Shown: positions 39,741-49,088 of the stretch, in pieces
Numbering within the stretch: position 1 is the first letter of the stretch
Layout: each line of letters begins with the position of its first letter
Assembly: GCF_020510625.1 (NCBI RefSeq)
Contig: NZ_CP075191.1
Coordinates: forward strand, 1,030,001 to 1,094,000
Source of the DNA: Ferribacterium limneticum
Lineage (GTDB): Bacteria > Pseudomonadota > Gammaproteobacteria > Burkholderiales > Rhodocyclaceae
Direction: 5' to 3'
Length of the DNA stretch: 64,000 nt
Made by a program: the position numbers and the translations under genes
Notes under the pieces: model-generated
Database searches by the model: none
The model's input: the letters and a program-made list of their open reading frames with translations, nothing else
What the model was told of the DNA's origin: nothing

Positions 39741-40748
39741 TCAGGTATCGTTTCCGTGGGTAAGGCCCCGCTTTTGCAATGCTTCCAGCGTCTGCAAATC
39801 GTTAGTATCGGCGAGGCGCACCGCTTCCTGGCGGCGCCCGGTGGCGAAGGTTTCGTAACGTTCCAGAGCCAATTTTTCCGCAACTTCTGCGCTCAGTTTG
39901 CCGGCATGCGTCAGCACTTCGCGCTCGTTGAAATCCAGGAAGGCATCGAGTCGGCCGGCCCAGTCGGCCATCGTCATGGACTTGCGGCGGCGGGCCTGAT
40001 CTTCGGCGAATTCCAGGTACATGGTGACGATGCGGTTCAACTCGTCGATTTCCTCGGCATTCAGGTAATTCTTGGCTATCGTCACGTCTTTCTGGCGAAC
40101 CTGAGCTCCGGCCCATGTGGTCAGCCCCATGTCCGGCGCCGAAGCATCGGCCCGAGCAGCAATCAATTCCGCTGCTGTCTGGCCGGTGATCGCCCACAGC
40201 ATCTTGTTCTGCACCTTCTTGAAGAACAACTGCGCCGCCTCGCTCTTGCTGTCGTAATCAACGGCCGTCGCGTAAATATCGCGCACCTTCTGGTAGAAAT
40301 GTTTTTCCGAAGCGCGAATGTCGCGAATGCGCGCCAGCAGTTCGTCGAAATAATCCCAGCCAGCCGGGTCTTTCAGTCGGGCATCGTCCATGACGAAGCC
40401 CTTGACCAGGAATTCGTTCAGATGCCGCGTCGCCCACTGCCGGAACTGCGTGCCGCGCGCCGAGCGTACCCGGTAGCCGACGGCCAGGATCAGCGGCAGG
40501 CTGTACATCATCGTTTTTCGGCGAACGCTTCTGCTGCCTTCGTTTTGAACTGTCAAATACGATTTGACAGTTGCCTCCGACTGCTCACCCTCGGCCAGAA
40601 TGGCGCGGACATGGTGGCTGATGTTCTGCTTACTCGACGCGAACAATTCGGCCATTTCCTGCTGCGAGAGCCAGACCGTGCCGTCCTCGGCGCGCAGCTT
40701 GATGCTGGTCTGGCCGTCTTCGGTGGTGTAGAGGATTAGTTCGGGCAT
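39741..40748 (-). CDS. RhuM-family protein
   Basis: 335 residues from ATG 40748 (MPELILYT). Matches the RhuM family: DGTVWLSQQEMAELF, then HHVRAILAEGE and YSLPLILAVGYRVRS. These proteins are often found on genomic islands and near phage-defence or restriction genes; the molecular function is unknown. It starts 55 bases after the COG2958 gene on the same strand, so the two may form one operon. Upstream ATG 40778 is less likely. Confidence 0.85.
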   Translation of the reverse strand: MPELILYTTEDGQTSIKLRAEDGTVWLSQQEMAELFASSKQNISHHVRAILAEGEQSEATVKSYLTVQNEGSRSVRRKTMMYSLPLILAVGYRVRSARGTQFRQWATRHLNEFLVKGFVMDDARLKDPAGWDYFDELLARIRDIRASEKHFYQKVRDIYATAVDYDSKSEAAQLFFKKVQNKMLWAITGQTAAELIAARADASAPDMGLTTWAGAQVRQKDVTIAKNYLNAEEIDELNRIVTMYLEFAEDQARRRKSMTMADWAGRLDAFLDFNEREVLTHAGKLSAEVAEKLALERYETFATGRRQEAVRLADTNDLQTLEALQKRGLTHGNDT

Positions 40749-40803
40749 GTGGGTATCACTGAGGGGCAAAAAAACCATTGTTTCGGTCGAAGGTAAGAAG
40801 TGC

Positions 40804-41736
40804 CTAATCTGCGACTTCGGGCAAGTCCCAATTGCCTACGCGAGCATTGTCGGTCTGGTGGAACTGCCTGACCCAGCTGATGAAGTTCTGAAAGTCGCTG
40901 TTTTCCATTGCCAGGCGATTACAGGCGTCCCAGTCGATGTCTGATCGTTCGCGAGCCGGGATGAGAATTTCGCTTTCGCTTGGGTCTGCGGCATTCAGGC
41001 GTATCAGGCCGATACCGTAGGAGGCGGCGAGCAGATGTAGTTCCTTCATCGCGGATTCTTGAATTTCTCCAGCGACCAGATAACCAAGATTGGCCCACGA
41101 CGAGTTGGATACGGCCTGGAACCAGACTTCGCGAACATTGGCACGATTGATCAGTAGCTTGACCTCGAATGACCATAAACGCGCCCGTTGTGCGGCAACC
41201 TGCTGTACGCAGGCGCGAATTTCCCGGTCCCAACTGGCGCCAAGGTCTTCCAGCGCAACCAGATCAGGGAAAAGCCATTTGTTGCCGTTGGGGCCATTCC
41301 GGTTGGAAGAGCGTTTTTCATCAATTCGTTTTGGGTAAAGCCCCCATTCGCTGTGGAGGTATAGGCACAGCAGCGGATACAGATCATGCTCGGTCAGTTT
41401 TCCGGCATTGGGCGCTGCTGGTTTCTCTGCTTCGGCAATTTCTGCTGCCTCACTGACAGCGGTCCAGTAATACTGACGCGGGCGGCCTTCGGTGGTGCGT
41501 ACCTGTGGCCATCGCTTCTGGATTTCCGGTCGATTGGCGCCAATTTCCGCGACCAGTTGATAGAGGAAAGTCGCGTCCTCGCTCAAGTCCTGCTGGCTGT
41601 TTTGCCGTTTTACCTCGCACGCTTCGCGCAGGTTCTCAAACATCCACAGTGCGATTTGTCGGGCAGTGAAACGTTCTTCCGGGCGTGTCTTCAGGAAGTC
41701 GACGATGGTTTGGCGCAGATTCAGCTTCGCGGTCAT
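40804..41736 (-). CDS. COG2958-type protein: HTH plus putative PD-(D/E)XK nuclease
   Basis: 310 residues from ATG 41736. N-terminal helix-turn-helix of the HARE type (about 5-75, QTIVDFLKTRPEERFTARQI). The C-terminal half has LFPDLVALED and later LWSFEVKLLIN, i.e. a P-D...E-x-K pattern of restriction-like nucleases. It resembles COG2958/HrgA proteins, which in some bacteria replace restriction genes. Nuclease activity is inference. Divergent from purM. Confidence 0.75.
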   Translation of the reverse strand: MTAKLNLRQTIVDFLKTRPEERFTARQIALWMFENLREACEVKRQNSQQDLSEDATFLYQLVAEIGANRPEIQKRWPQVRTTEGRPRQYYWTAVSEAAEIAEAEKPAAPNAGKLTEHDLYPLLCLYLHSEWGLYPKRIDEKRSSNRNGPNGNKWLFPDLVALEDLGASWDREIRACVQQVAAQRARLWSFEVKLLINRANVREVWFQAVSNSSWANLGYLVAGEIQESAMKELHLLAASYGIGLIRLNAADPSESEILIPARERSDIDWDACNRLAMENSDFQNFISWVRQFHQTDNARVGNWDLPEVAD

Positions 41737-41831
41737 GGTTGGGACTGCATTCCATTGATTTCGGTAGCGCACCATATTAATTCACCCCAATGCCATCAGC
41801 GGCGACTGGATTCCTTTGGCTGGCCGGTGGG

Positions 41832-41861
41832 TTAGGGCGCAAAGACTGTTTCGGGTAAAAT
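41832..41861 (+). promoter_or_regulatory. Probable purM promoter
   Basis: -10 TAAAAT at 41856-41861 with a weak TTAGGG (41832-41837) 18 bases upstream. Lies 48 bases before the purM ATG. Confidence 0.4.
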
Positions 41862-41908
41862 CCCCTTTTTTTCCAGCGGCCTGCGCCGCGCCTTGGCGCC
41901 TAAAGACC

Positions 41909-42952
41909 ATGACCCAGAACACTTCCCTCTCCTACCGTGATGCCGGCGTCGATATCGATGCGGGCGATGCCCTCGTTGAACGTATCAAGCCCCTGGCCAA
42001 GAAGACCCTGCGCGAAGGCGTGCTGGGCGGCATTGGCGGTTTCGGCGCGCTGTTCGAAGTGCCGAAGCGTTACAAGGAGCCGGTGCTGGTGTCCGGCACC
42101 GACGGCGTCGGCACCAAGCTGCGCCTGGCTTTTGACCTGAACCGCCATGACACGGTCGGTCAGGATCTGGTCGCCATGAGCGTCAATGACATTCTCGTGC
42201 TCGGCGCCGAGTCGTTGTTCTTCCTCGATTATTTCGCCTGTGGCAAGCTCGATGTCGATACCGCCGCTGCGGTCGTCGGCGGCATCGCCAAGGGGTGCGA
42301 ATTGGCCGGCTGCGCGCTGATCGGTGGCGAAACCGCCGAAATGCCGGGCATGTACCCGGCTGGCGAATACGATCTGGCCGGTTTCGCGGTTGGCGTCGTT
42401 GAAAAATCCAAGGCCATCGACGGCAAGGCTTCGATTGCCCCGGGCGACGTGGTGCTCGGTCTGGCTTCTTCCGGCGCCCACTCCAACGGTTACTCGCTGG
42501 TCCGCAAGATCATCGAACGCTCCAATCCGGACATGAACGCCAAGTTTGACGGCGAGCGCACGTTGGCCGACGTCGTCATGGCGCCGACCCGCATCTACGT
42601 CAAGCAAGTGCTGGCGACGATGGAAAAGGTCAGCATCAAAGGCATGGCCCACATCACCGGCGGCGGCCTGCTTGAAAACGTGCCGCGCGTGCTGCCGGAA
42701 AACACCGTCGCCGAGCTGGAAAAGGCTGCCTGGCCGCGTCCCAAGCTGTTCGACTGGATGCAGGCCGAAGGCAATGTCGCCGAAAACGAAATGCACCGCG
42801 TCTTCAACTGCGGTATCGGCCTGGTAGTGGTCGTCGCGGCAGCCGATGCCGATGCAGCGATGGCCGAGCTGAAGGCGCAGGGTGAAGCCGTTTATCGCAT
42901 CGGCAAGATCCGGGCGCGTTCCGGCGATGAAGCGCAGACCGTTGTGGTCTAA
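41909..42952 (+). CDS. purM: PurM, phosphoribosylformylglycinamidine cyclo-ligase
   Basis: 347 residues starting [11 protein letters not shown]. Closes the imidazole ring in purine synthesis. Family strings [35 protein letters not shown] and [16 protein letters not shown]. The longer upstream frame lacks family similarity. Overlaps the rlpA-like gene by 26 bases. Confidence 0.96.
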   Translation: MTQNTSLSYRDAGVDIDAGDALVERIKPLAKKTLREGVLGGIGGFGALFEVPKRYKEPVLVSGTDGVGTKLRLAFDLNRHDTVGQDLVAMSVNDILVLGAESLFFLDYFACGKLDVDTAAAVVGGIAKGCELAGCALIGGETAEMPGMYPAGEYDLAGFAVGVVEKSKAIDGKASIAPGDVVLGLASSGAHSNGYSLVRKIIERSNPDMNAKFDGERTLADVVMAPTRIYVKQVLATMEKVSIKGMAHITGGGLLENVPRVLPENTVAELEKAAWPRPKLFDWMQAEGNVAENEMHRVFNCGIGLVVVVAAADADAAMAELKAQGEAVYRIGKIRARSGDEAQTVVV

Positions 42953-43559
42953 ATGGAAGTTGCAGGTCGCGGCATTTGCCTGCGGCCTGCTGTTGTTGAG
43001 TGCCGTGTCGCCTGTCTGGGCGGCGGACAAGAAAAAATCGGCCAAGCCGGCAGTCGCCCGGCAGGCCAAGAAGGCGACGCACCGCGTGGTGCGTCCGGCC
43101 TTGCCAGCAGCGGAATTCGGGCCGGCCGACCTCATTGATGATGATTCCCCCAGCCTGCATGGGCTGGCCAGCTTTTACGGCAAGGGCTTCCAGGGGCGGA
43201 AGACGTCGACTGGCGAACGTTTCGACGTCAAGCAATTTACTGCCGCCAGCAACCGTTTCCCGCTCGGCACCATGCTCGCCGTTCGGCGCGTCGATAACGA
43301 TCGTTGCGCCATCGTCAAGGTCAATGACCGGATGCACGCCAAGCATCGCAAACGCGTCATCGACGTTTCCCGTGGGGTAGCGGAATATCTCGGCATGATT
43401 CACGCTGGCGTCGTTTTCGTGCGGGTCGCTCCATTGAAGAAGGAGGACCATGGAGAGGGGGCGGCGGCTTGTCATGCGGCTTTCGAGCCGGAGCCGCCCT
43501 GTCTCACCTGTGCCCAGCCGGCAAAATTGCCGGAATTTCTGCCCGGAAGCGACGGCTAG
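42927..43559 (+). CDS. RlpA-like protein (DPBB domain), short form
   Basis: 210 residues with a signal peptide (about 1-32, cleavage near VWA-AD), a Lys-rich spacer, and a double-psi beta-barrel domain (79-167). Family strings [22 protein letters not shown] and [14 protein letters not shown] are clear. In lytic RlpA a His follows T-A-A; here the site is Ser108 ([11 protein letters not shown]), while the Asp of V-N-D-R is kept (Asp134). There is no SPOR domain. It may bind but not cut glycan, or be diverged. Confidence 0.8.
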   Translation: MKRRPLWSKWKLQVAAFACGLLLLSAVSPVWAADKKKSAKPAVARQAKKATHRVVRPALPAAEFGPADLIDDDSPSLHGLASFYGKGFQGRKTSTGERFDVKQFTAASNRFPLGTMLAVRRVDNDRCAIVKVNDRMHAKHRKRVIDVSRGVAEYLGMIHAGVVFVRVAPLKKEDHGEGAAACHAAFEPEPPCLTCAQPAKLPEFLPGSDG

Positions 43560-43689
43560 GTTTTTCGGCTTGATGATTCCTTGCGCCAGGCCGTCGACTG
43601 AGGGAAAACAGGGCGCCTGCGATCTAATTGCTTGCTGTCGTTCACCAAAAACCCCAGAATGAAATAAACATAATCAGAGGGGCTTGGGC

Positions 43690-44814
43690 GTGGATAACTT
43701 GCGTGTTTTTGTCGTTGATGATGACCCGATCATCCTTGATATTCTGAGCGGAACCCTGGGCGGCGTTTGTCAGCTCGAATCGTTTGCCTCTGCCGAGTCC
43801 TGTCTGAATCGCCTGGCAGATGCCAAGCCGGACCTGTTTTTGCTGGACGTCTCGATGCCGGTCATGGATGGCTACGAATTGTGTCGCCGCCTGAAGGATG
43901 ATTGGGATACACAGGATATCCCGGTACTTTTCGTCTCGGCCAACGACGACAGTGATACCCGTCTGCTTTGCTACGAAGCGGGGGGCGATGATTTTATCCA
44001 GAAGCCCTTCGAGCATGCCGAGCTGCTCAGCAAGCTCAAAGTCGCCACGCGTATCCTGGACGACAAGAAGGCTTTGCGCGAGCAAGCCGGCTATGCGCAG
44101 CGCACGGCTATGGCAGCCATGGTCAGCATGGGGGAGCTGGGGGTTGTCCTGCAGTTCCTGAGCAAGTCCTTCGCCTGCGCCAATGTCGATGAACTGGCCT
44201 CGGCGGTGATCGATGCCATGCAGCAGTACGATCTGCAGGCGGCCGTCCAGATGCGGCTTGGCGATGAATCTTTTTCCTTGAGCCATAACGGGCGAAATGT
44301 GCCGCTCGAAGTCTCGGTCCTCAACCATGTCCGTGAAAGCGGGCGGATTTTTCAGTTCAAATCCCGCTGCGTCTTCAACTACGGCCGGGTCACCCTGATG
44401 GTCAACAACATGCCGCTGGAAGACGCCGATCGTTGCGGGCGCATTCGGGACAACGGTGCCTTGCTGGCCGAAGGGGCCGATGCCCGGCTTAAGGCCATCG
44501 AAGCCGAAATGCTCGCCAGCCGGCGGCGGGCGGGCATCGAAGCCGCCTTGCCACGTCTCTATTCAACGCTGGACGATGTGCAGGGCAACTATCGGCGTAA
44601 CTGTTTTGAACTGACGCAGGTGATGATCGATTTTCAGGAAACGCTGACCAAGGCATTCATCCATCTGGGCCTGATGGAACGTCAGGAAGAGCAGTTAAGC
44701 AACATGGCCAACGAATTCATGCTGCGCATGGTGGGCACTCAGGATGCTTCTCTGGAAATCGTCCACCGGCTTGAGTCCCTGGCCAATGACCTGAAGACGT
44801 ACCTCAAGACCTGA
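43690..44814 (+). CDS. Orphan response regulator with uncharacterised output domain
   Basis: 374 residues with a GTG start behind AGAGGGG. Receiver domain about 5-120 with Asp54 ([10 protein letters not shown]) and QKPF. The rest (about 150-374) shows a GAF-like middle and a helical C-terminus but no DNA-binding, GGDEF or HD-GYP motif. Function unknown; output may be protein-protein contact. No kinase gene is adjacent. The end overlaps miaA (opposite strand) by 11 bases. Confidence 0.8.
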   Translation: MDNLRVFVVDDDPIILDILSGTLGGVCQLESFASAESCLNRLADAKPDLFLLDVSMPVMDGYELCRRLKDDWDTQDIPVLFVSANDDSDTRLLCYEAGGDDFIQKPFEHAELLSKLKVATRILDDKKALREQAGYAQRTAMAAMVSMGELGVVLQFLSKSFACANVDELASAVIDAMQQYDLQAAVQMRLGDESFSLSHNGRNVPLEVSVLNHVRESGRIFQFKSRCVFNYGRVTLMVNNMPLEDADRCGRIRDNGALLAEGADARLKAIEAEMLASRRRAGIEAALPRLYSTLDDVQGNYRRNCFELTQVMIDFQETLTKAFIHLGLMERQEEQLSNMANEFMLRMVGTQDASLEIVHRLESLANDLKTYLKT

Positions 44815-45748
44815 GAAAAGCCTCGGTCCGTGTCGCAATCCGGTCGGCCAGCGCCGGATCGAGGCAGTCGTAATTCTCGGCTGCGAAGGAATTGGTCAGC
44901 CAGGTGATCTGCCGCTTGGCCAGTTGGCGTGTTGCGAAGACGCCACGATCACGCCACTCCCGTTTCGGGATCAAGCCTTCCTGCATCTCCCAGGTCTGCC
45001 GGTAGCCGACGCAGCGCATCGAGGGCAGATTGAGGTTCAGGTCGTATTTTTCACGCAGTCGACGCACTTCGTCATCCAGCCCGGCCAGCAGCATTTCGTC
45101 GAAACGGCGGGCGATGCGCTGGTGCAGCGTGGCGCGGTCGGACGGCAGCAGGCCGATCTGCAGCAGATCGTAGGGCGGCTTCTGTTTTTCGCTTTCGGCC
45201 AGCAGTTCCGACATCGGGCGCCCGGTCAGTCGGCAGATTTCCAGGGCGCGTTGCAGGCGCTGGCTGTCGGTCGGATGCAGGCGGGCGGCGGTCGCCGGGT
45301 CGAGCCGGGCTAGTTTTGCGTGCATCGCCGGCCAGCCCTCGGCGGCGGCTTCGGCATCGATTTCAGCGCGCAGGGCGGCATCGGCCTGCGGCAGATCGGC
45401 CAGCCCGTGCAGCAGGGCGCGGTAATACATCATCGTGCCGCCGACCAGCACAGGCACCTTGCCGGTGGCCGTGATCTCAGCCATCGCCGTCAGCGCATCG
45501 GCCCGGAAGCGGGCCGCCGAGTAGCTTTCCTCGGGCGTGATCAGGTCGATCAGGCGATGCGGATAACGGGCCAGCGTGGCGCGGTCCGGCTTGGCGGTGC
45601 CGACATCCATGTCGATGAATACCTGAGCCGAATCGACACTGATCAGCTCGACCGGGAAACGGTCGGCCAGCGCCATGGCCACCGCCGTCTTGCCCGAGGC
45701 AGTCGGGCCCATGATCAGGATGGCGGGAGGTAGGCGGGGCGGATTCAT
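44804..45748 (-). CDS. miaA: MiaA, tRNA dimethylallyltransferase
   Basis: 314 residues starting [14 protein letters not shown]-loop GPTASGKT (14-21), [16 protein letters not shown] and [18 protein letters not shown]. Adds the isopentenyl group to A37 of tRNAs that read U-starting codons. Confidence 0.95.
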   Translation of the reverse strand: MNPPRLPPAILIMGPTASGKTAVAMALADRFPVELISVDSAQVFIDMDVGTAKPDRATLARYPHRLIDLITPEESYSAARFRADALTAMAEITATGKVPVLVGGTMMYYRALLHGLADLPQADAALRAEIDAEAAAEGWPAMHAKLARLDPATAARLHPTDSQRLQRALEICRLTGRPMSELLAESEKQKPPYDLLQIGLLPSDRATLHQRIARRFDEMLLAGLDDEVRRLREKYDLNLNLPSMRCVGYRQTWEMQEGLIPKREWRDRGVFATRQLAKRQITWLTNSFAAENYDCLDPALADRIATRTEAFLRS

Positions 45749-45789
45749 GGCGGCGAATGCTATCACGCTGGCTGGCTGCAGGCCGCGAC

Positions 45790-46170
45790 CTAGCCGATAT
45801 CGAAGGCCCATCTGATACACACCAGCGCCAGAATCAGCCAGAGCACGATGACGCCTGCTGCAGCAACCCGGCTGACCGGCCGCTCAGTGGCCTGTGCGGC
45901 TTTTTCACGGGCTGCCGCGATGACCTCGGGTGGCGTCAGACGGACGACCAGGGCGATACCTAGCGGCACCAGCAACAGGTCGTCGAGGTAACCAATGACC
46001 GGAATGAAGTCAGGAATCAGGTCGATCGGGCTCAGCGCATAGGCTGCCACGAGCAGCGCAAGCAGGCGGACAAGCAACGGGGTACGCGGGTCGCGGGCCG
46101 CGAAATAGACGGTCAGCGTATGTTGCTTGATTGTCCTGGCCCAGGTCTTCAAATTGGCGTTTGCTGACAT
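45790..46170 (-). CDS. DUF1232/YkvA-type membrane protein
   Basis: 126 residues with helices at about 30-48, 60-78 and 100-122 and the family string [22 protein letters not shown]. Function unknown in the family. Confidence 0.85.
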   Translation of the reverse strand: MSANANLKTWARTIKQHTLTVYFAARDPRTPLLVRLLALLVAAYALSPIDLIPDFIPVIGYLDDLLLVPLGIALVVRLTPPEVIAAAREKAAQATERPVSRVAAAGVIVLWLILALVCIRWAFDIG

Positions 46171-46205
46171 GAGTGACTCAAATTTCTTTCTTCTTCCAAT
46201 CGGTG

Positions 46206-47906
46206 TTACTCGGTGGCAGGAGGCGCAAAGCGCTGAAGGATGTGCCGGCTCATCCCGATGGCGAGTTCTTCCTCGCCAAAGAATACGGTGCCGATGCCGT
46301 CCTGGCGCAGCAGCTCGGAGTCGTCGTCACTGTGAGTGCGCAGAACGATTTCGACCGCTGGATTCAGGGTGCGGGCGCAGTCGGCCATCTGGCGGATATT
46401 GATGGCATCCGGCGCGGCGATGACCAGCATCGCGGCATGGGCGATGTGCGCCTGAATCAGGACGGCCGGCTCGGCGGCATTTCCGGCAACTGCTGCGATG
46501 CCCTCCCGGCGCAGGTTTTCGACCTGCTCGCGGTTCTGTTCGACGACGACATAAGGAATGCCCTGCGCCTTCATGCTGCTGGCGATGCGCTGCCCGACCC
46601 GGCCGTAGCCAACCAGCACGACCTGGCCTTCCAGGTATTTGCGATCGGTGCTGAGCGGCAACTGGGCGTAGGGCTCGTCACGGTCCTCAAGACGTTGCGC
46701 CTGTGCGGAGTGGCGCAGCGTCCAGCGGCGCAGTGGCTCGACTGCCGCGAAGACTAGCGGGTTGAGGGCGATGGAAATCAGTGCGCCGGCCAGTACCAGA
46801 CTCATTCCCTCACTGGAAAACAGGCCGAGCGACTGCCCCAGTCCGGCCAGAATGAAGGAAAACTCGCCAATCTGGGCCAGGCTGGCGGCCACGGTCAGTG
46901 CCGTGTTGAGCGGGTAGCGCAGGGCGAGCACCAAGGCCAGCGCAGCCAGCGACTTGCCGATGATGATGATGGCAACCACGGCGACCACCTGCCAGGGCTG
47001 TTCGACCAGGATGGCCGGATCGAAGAGCATGCCGACGGCCACGAAAAAGAGCACCGAGAAGGCATCGCGCAGTGGCAGCGATTCCTCGGCGGCCCGGTGG
47101 CTGAACTCCGAGTTCCGCATCACGGTGCCGGCAAAGAAGGCGCCCAAAGCGAAGGACACACTGAACAGTTGTGCCGCGCCGTAGGCAATGCTGATCGCCG
47201 CGGTGATGACGGCCAGCGTGAACAGCTCGCGCGAGCCGGTGCGCGTCACCTGCCAGAGCAGCCAGGGCAGGGCGCGCCGGCCGACAATCAGCATCAGGGC
47301 GATGAAGGCGGCCACCTCGAGCAGTGTTTTGCCGATGGCCTGCCAGAGCGGGCCGCTGCCTTCGGCTGCCGCATTGCCGCCAAGCACGCCGGCGAGCGGC
47401 GGGAGCAGCACCAGGATGAGTACGGTGGCGAGATCCTCGACGACCAGCCAGCCGACCGCAATGCGGCCATTCATCGTGCTCAGCAGGCCGCGCGCTTCGA
47501 GCGCCTTGAGCAGCACCACGGTGCTGGCGCAGGATAGCGACAGGCCGAAGATCAGCGATGGCCCGATGGCCCAGCCCCACCACTGGCCAATGGCCATGCC
47601 AAGCAAGGTGGCCAGGCTCATCTGGACGACGGCGCCGGGCAGGGCGATGCGCTTGACGGATAGCAGGTCGTCAATCGAGAAATGCAGGCCAACGCCGAAC
47701 ATCAGCAACATGACGCCGATTTCGGAGAGCTGCGAAGCCGTGCTCAGGTCAGCGACGAAACCCGGGGTGGCCGGGCCGATCAGGATGCCGGCAACGAGGT
47801 AGCCGACCAGGGCGGGTGTTTTCAGGCGCTCGGCGACGAAGCCGAGAATCAGGGCAAAGCCGAAAGCTGCCGCGACGGTGGTGATCAGGGAAATATCGTG
47901 GGGCAT
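46206..47906 (-). CDS. KefB/YbaL-type monovalent cation:proton antiporter
   Basis: 566 residues: about 12 helices of the CPA2 exchanger fold (1-395) and a cytoplasmic RCK/TrkA-N domain (about 415-530, VVLVGYGRVGQRIAS) that binds a dinucleotide. Order and length match E. coli YbaL/KefB. Probably K+/H+ exchange; the exact ion is not readable. Confidence 0.92.
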   Translation of the reverse strand: MPHDISLITTVAAAFGFALILGFVAERLKTPALVGYLVAGILIGPATPGFVADLSTASQLSEIGVMLLMFGVGLHFSIDDLLSVKRIALPGAVVQMSLATLLGMAIGQWWGWAIGPSLIFGLSLSCASTVVLLKALEARGLLSTMNGRIAVGWLVVEDLATVLILVLLPPLAGVLGGNAAAEGSGPLWQAIGKTLLEVAAFIALMLIVGRRALPWLLWQVTRTGSRELFTLAVITAAISIAYGAAQLFSVSFALGAFFAGTVMRNSEFSHRAAEESLPLRDAFSVLFFVAVGMLFDPAILVEQPWQVVAVVAIIIIGKSLAALALVLALRYPLNTALTVAASLAQIGEFSFILAGLGQSLGLFSSEGMSLVLAGALISIALNPLVFAAVEPLRRWTLRHSAQAQRLEDRDEPYAQLPLSTDRKYLEGQVVLVGYGRVGQRIASSMKAQGIPYVVVEQNREQVENLRREGIAAVAGNAAEPAVLIQAHIAHAAMLVIAAPDAINIRQMADCARTLNPAVEIVLRTHSDDDSELLRQDGIGTVFFGEEELAIGMSRHILQRFAPPATE

Positions 47907-48240
47907 TCGGTGCTCTGGGGGAGATGAATAAAACGTCAGGTCGAATTGGAGTCGACCAGGTCGGAATAGTGCCCGGGGCCTGGCAAAAAAGCGATTTAAC
48001 CAGTCAGGGCACGCCGACGGTGCTGCAATTCCGTTCAGTTAAGAGGAAAACCCTTCGAATTCGTCGTTCCCGCGCAGGCGGGAACCCAGGAATTTCAACG
48101 TACTGGATTCCCGCCTGCGCGGGAATGACGCTTAACTGAATGGCATTCCCGACAGTGCTGTCGTTTGCTGCATCAAAATACGCTGACCAGTCAGCCGGGA
48201 CCTGCCTCAAGAGCCCGGGTGGCGATTTGCCAGCCCGTGC
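47907..48240. other. 334-bp stretch without a gene
   Basis: Upstream of the antiporter gene. It contains the 121-bp inverted-repeat element copy B and no convincing reading frame. Confidence 0.6.
48027..48147 (-). repeat. 121-bp inverted-repeat element, copy B
   Basis: Terminal inverted repeats of 17 bases that match at 15 positions (48027-48043 against 48131-48147, inner part CAGTTAAG). The core is copy A reversed, with three differences in 103 bases. The shared sequence runs a further ten bases past CTTAACTG in both copies (AACGGAATTG). Confidence 0.88.
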
Positions 48241-49026
48241 TCAGTCAGACGACCTGATTCCCGATGCCGGGGGCTTGGCCAGCGCGTTTTCCAGATGAGC
48301 AACAGCACTGAGGTAATCGCCCCGCTGGGTTTCACGCGTGCCACTTCCCACCCGGCTGAGCGGCCGCCACAGGGGTTCCGGGATGCCGGCCAGCGTGGCG
48401 TGCTTGCCGATCAATTCGGTGGCGGGGATGGGCGTCAGATCGCCTGACGGCGCCAGCGCCGCAGCTTCAACGCCAACGTGAGCGGCCAGCAGAAACAGGT
48501 GGCGCAGGCGCGGTGAACTGACCTGTTCGACCCGCCCGGCAAGGCCGGCCGGGTCTTCTTCGATGCGCTGGGTCAGGCGGCTGAAATCGGCGGCGGTGCG
48601 CATCGGCAGGCGGGCAGCCGGGGCCACGGCCAGTTGTTCGGCCAGTTCATCGAGACGGCGGATGTGTGCTTCGACCGGGCGTGACAGTTGCAGCATGGCC
48701 GCCTCCGTCTGTTGTCCGTAGCCGCCCAGCCACTGACTCAGATAGCCGTATTCGTAACCCAGCTGAAATACCCGTTGCGGAACGCGTGGGTCGAGGCGCG
48801 CCTCAAGTGGCCGGGATTGCTCGGCGACTGTGGTGGCCTCTGCCGCGTAGGTTTCGGCCGGATCGTTGACCGTCCAGCCAATGTGCCCCAACTGGGCAGC
48901 ACCCCACATCCAGATCGCCTGAATGCCAAGGTAGAGCAAGGTGATAGCCACCGTCGCCAGCAGGAAGCGGCGTCGTTCGCGCCAGCTGGACTGGCTCTTC
49001 GGTGCGCTGATGTCCGGGCTGTTCAA
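48241..49026 (-). CDS. Conserved hypothetical membrane-anchored protein
   Basis: 261 residues with a TTG start (49026) preceded by AGGAA. One membrane helix near the N-terminus (about 21-42) and a long periplasmic helical domain. No family recognised. Divergent from the next membrane protein with only 62 bases between, so the two may share control. Confidence 0.7.
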   Translation of the reverse strand: MNSPDISAPKSQSSWRERRRFLLATVAITLLYLGIQAIWMWGAAQLGHIGWTVNDPAETYAAEATTVAEQSRPLEARLDPRVPQRVFQLGYEYGYLSQWLGGYGQQTEAAMLQLSRPVEAHIRRLDELAEQLAVAPAARLPMRTAADFSRLTQRIEEDPAGLAGRVEQVSSPRLRHLFLLAAHVGVEAAALAPSGDLTPIPATELIGKHATLAGIPEPLWRPLSRVGSGTRETQRGDYLSAVAHLENALAKPPASGIRSSD

Positions 49027-49088
49027 GACGGGTTCCTGAGCATGATTTGGAGTAGGCTAGCATCATTCCGAGATGTCAGGAGCAAGCG

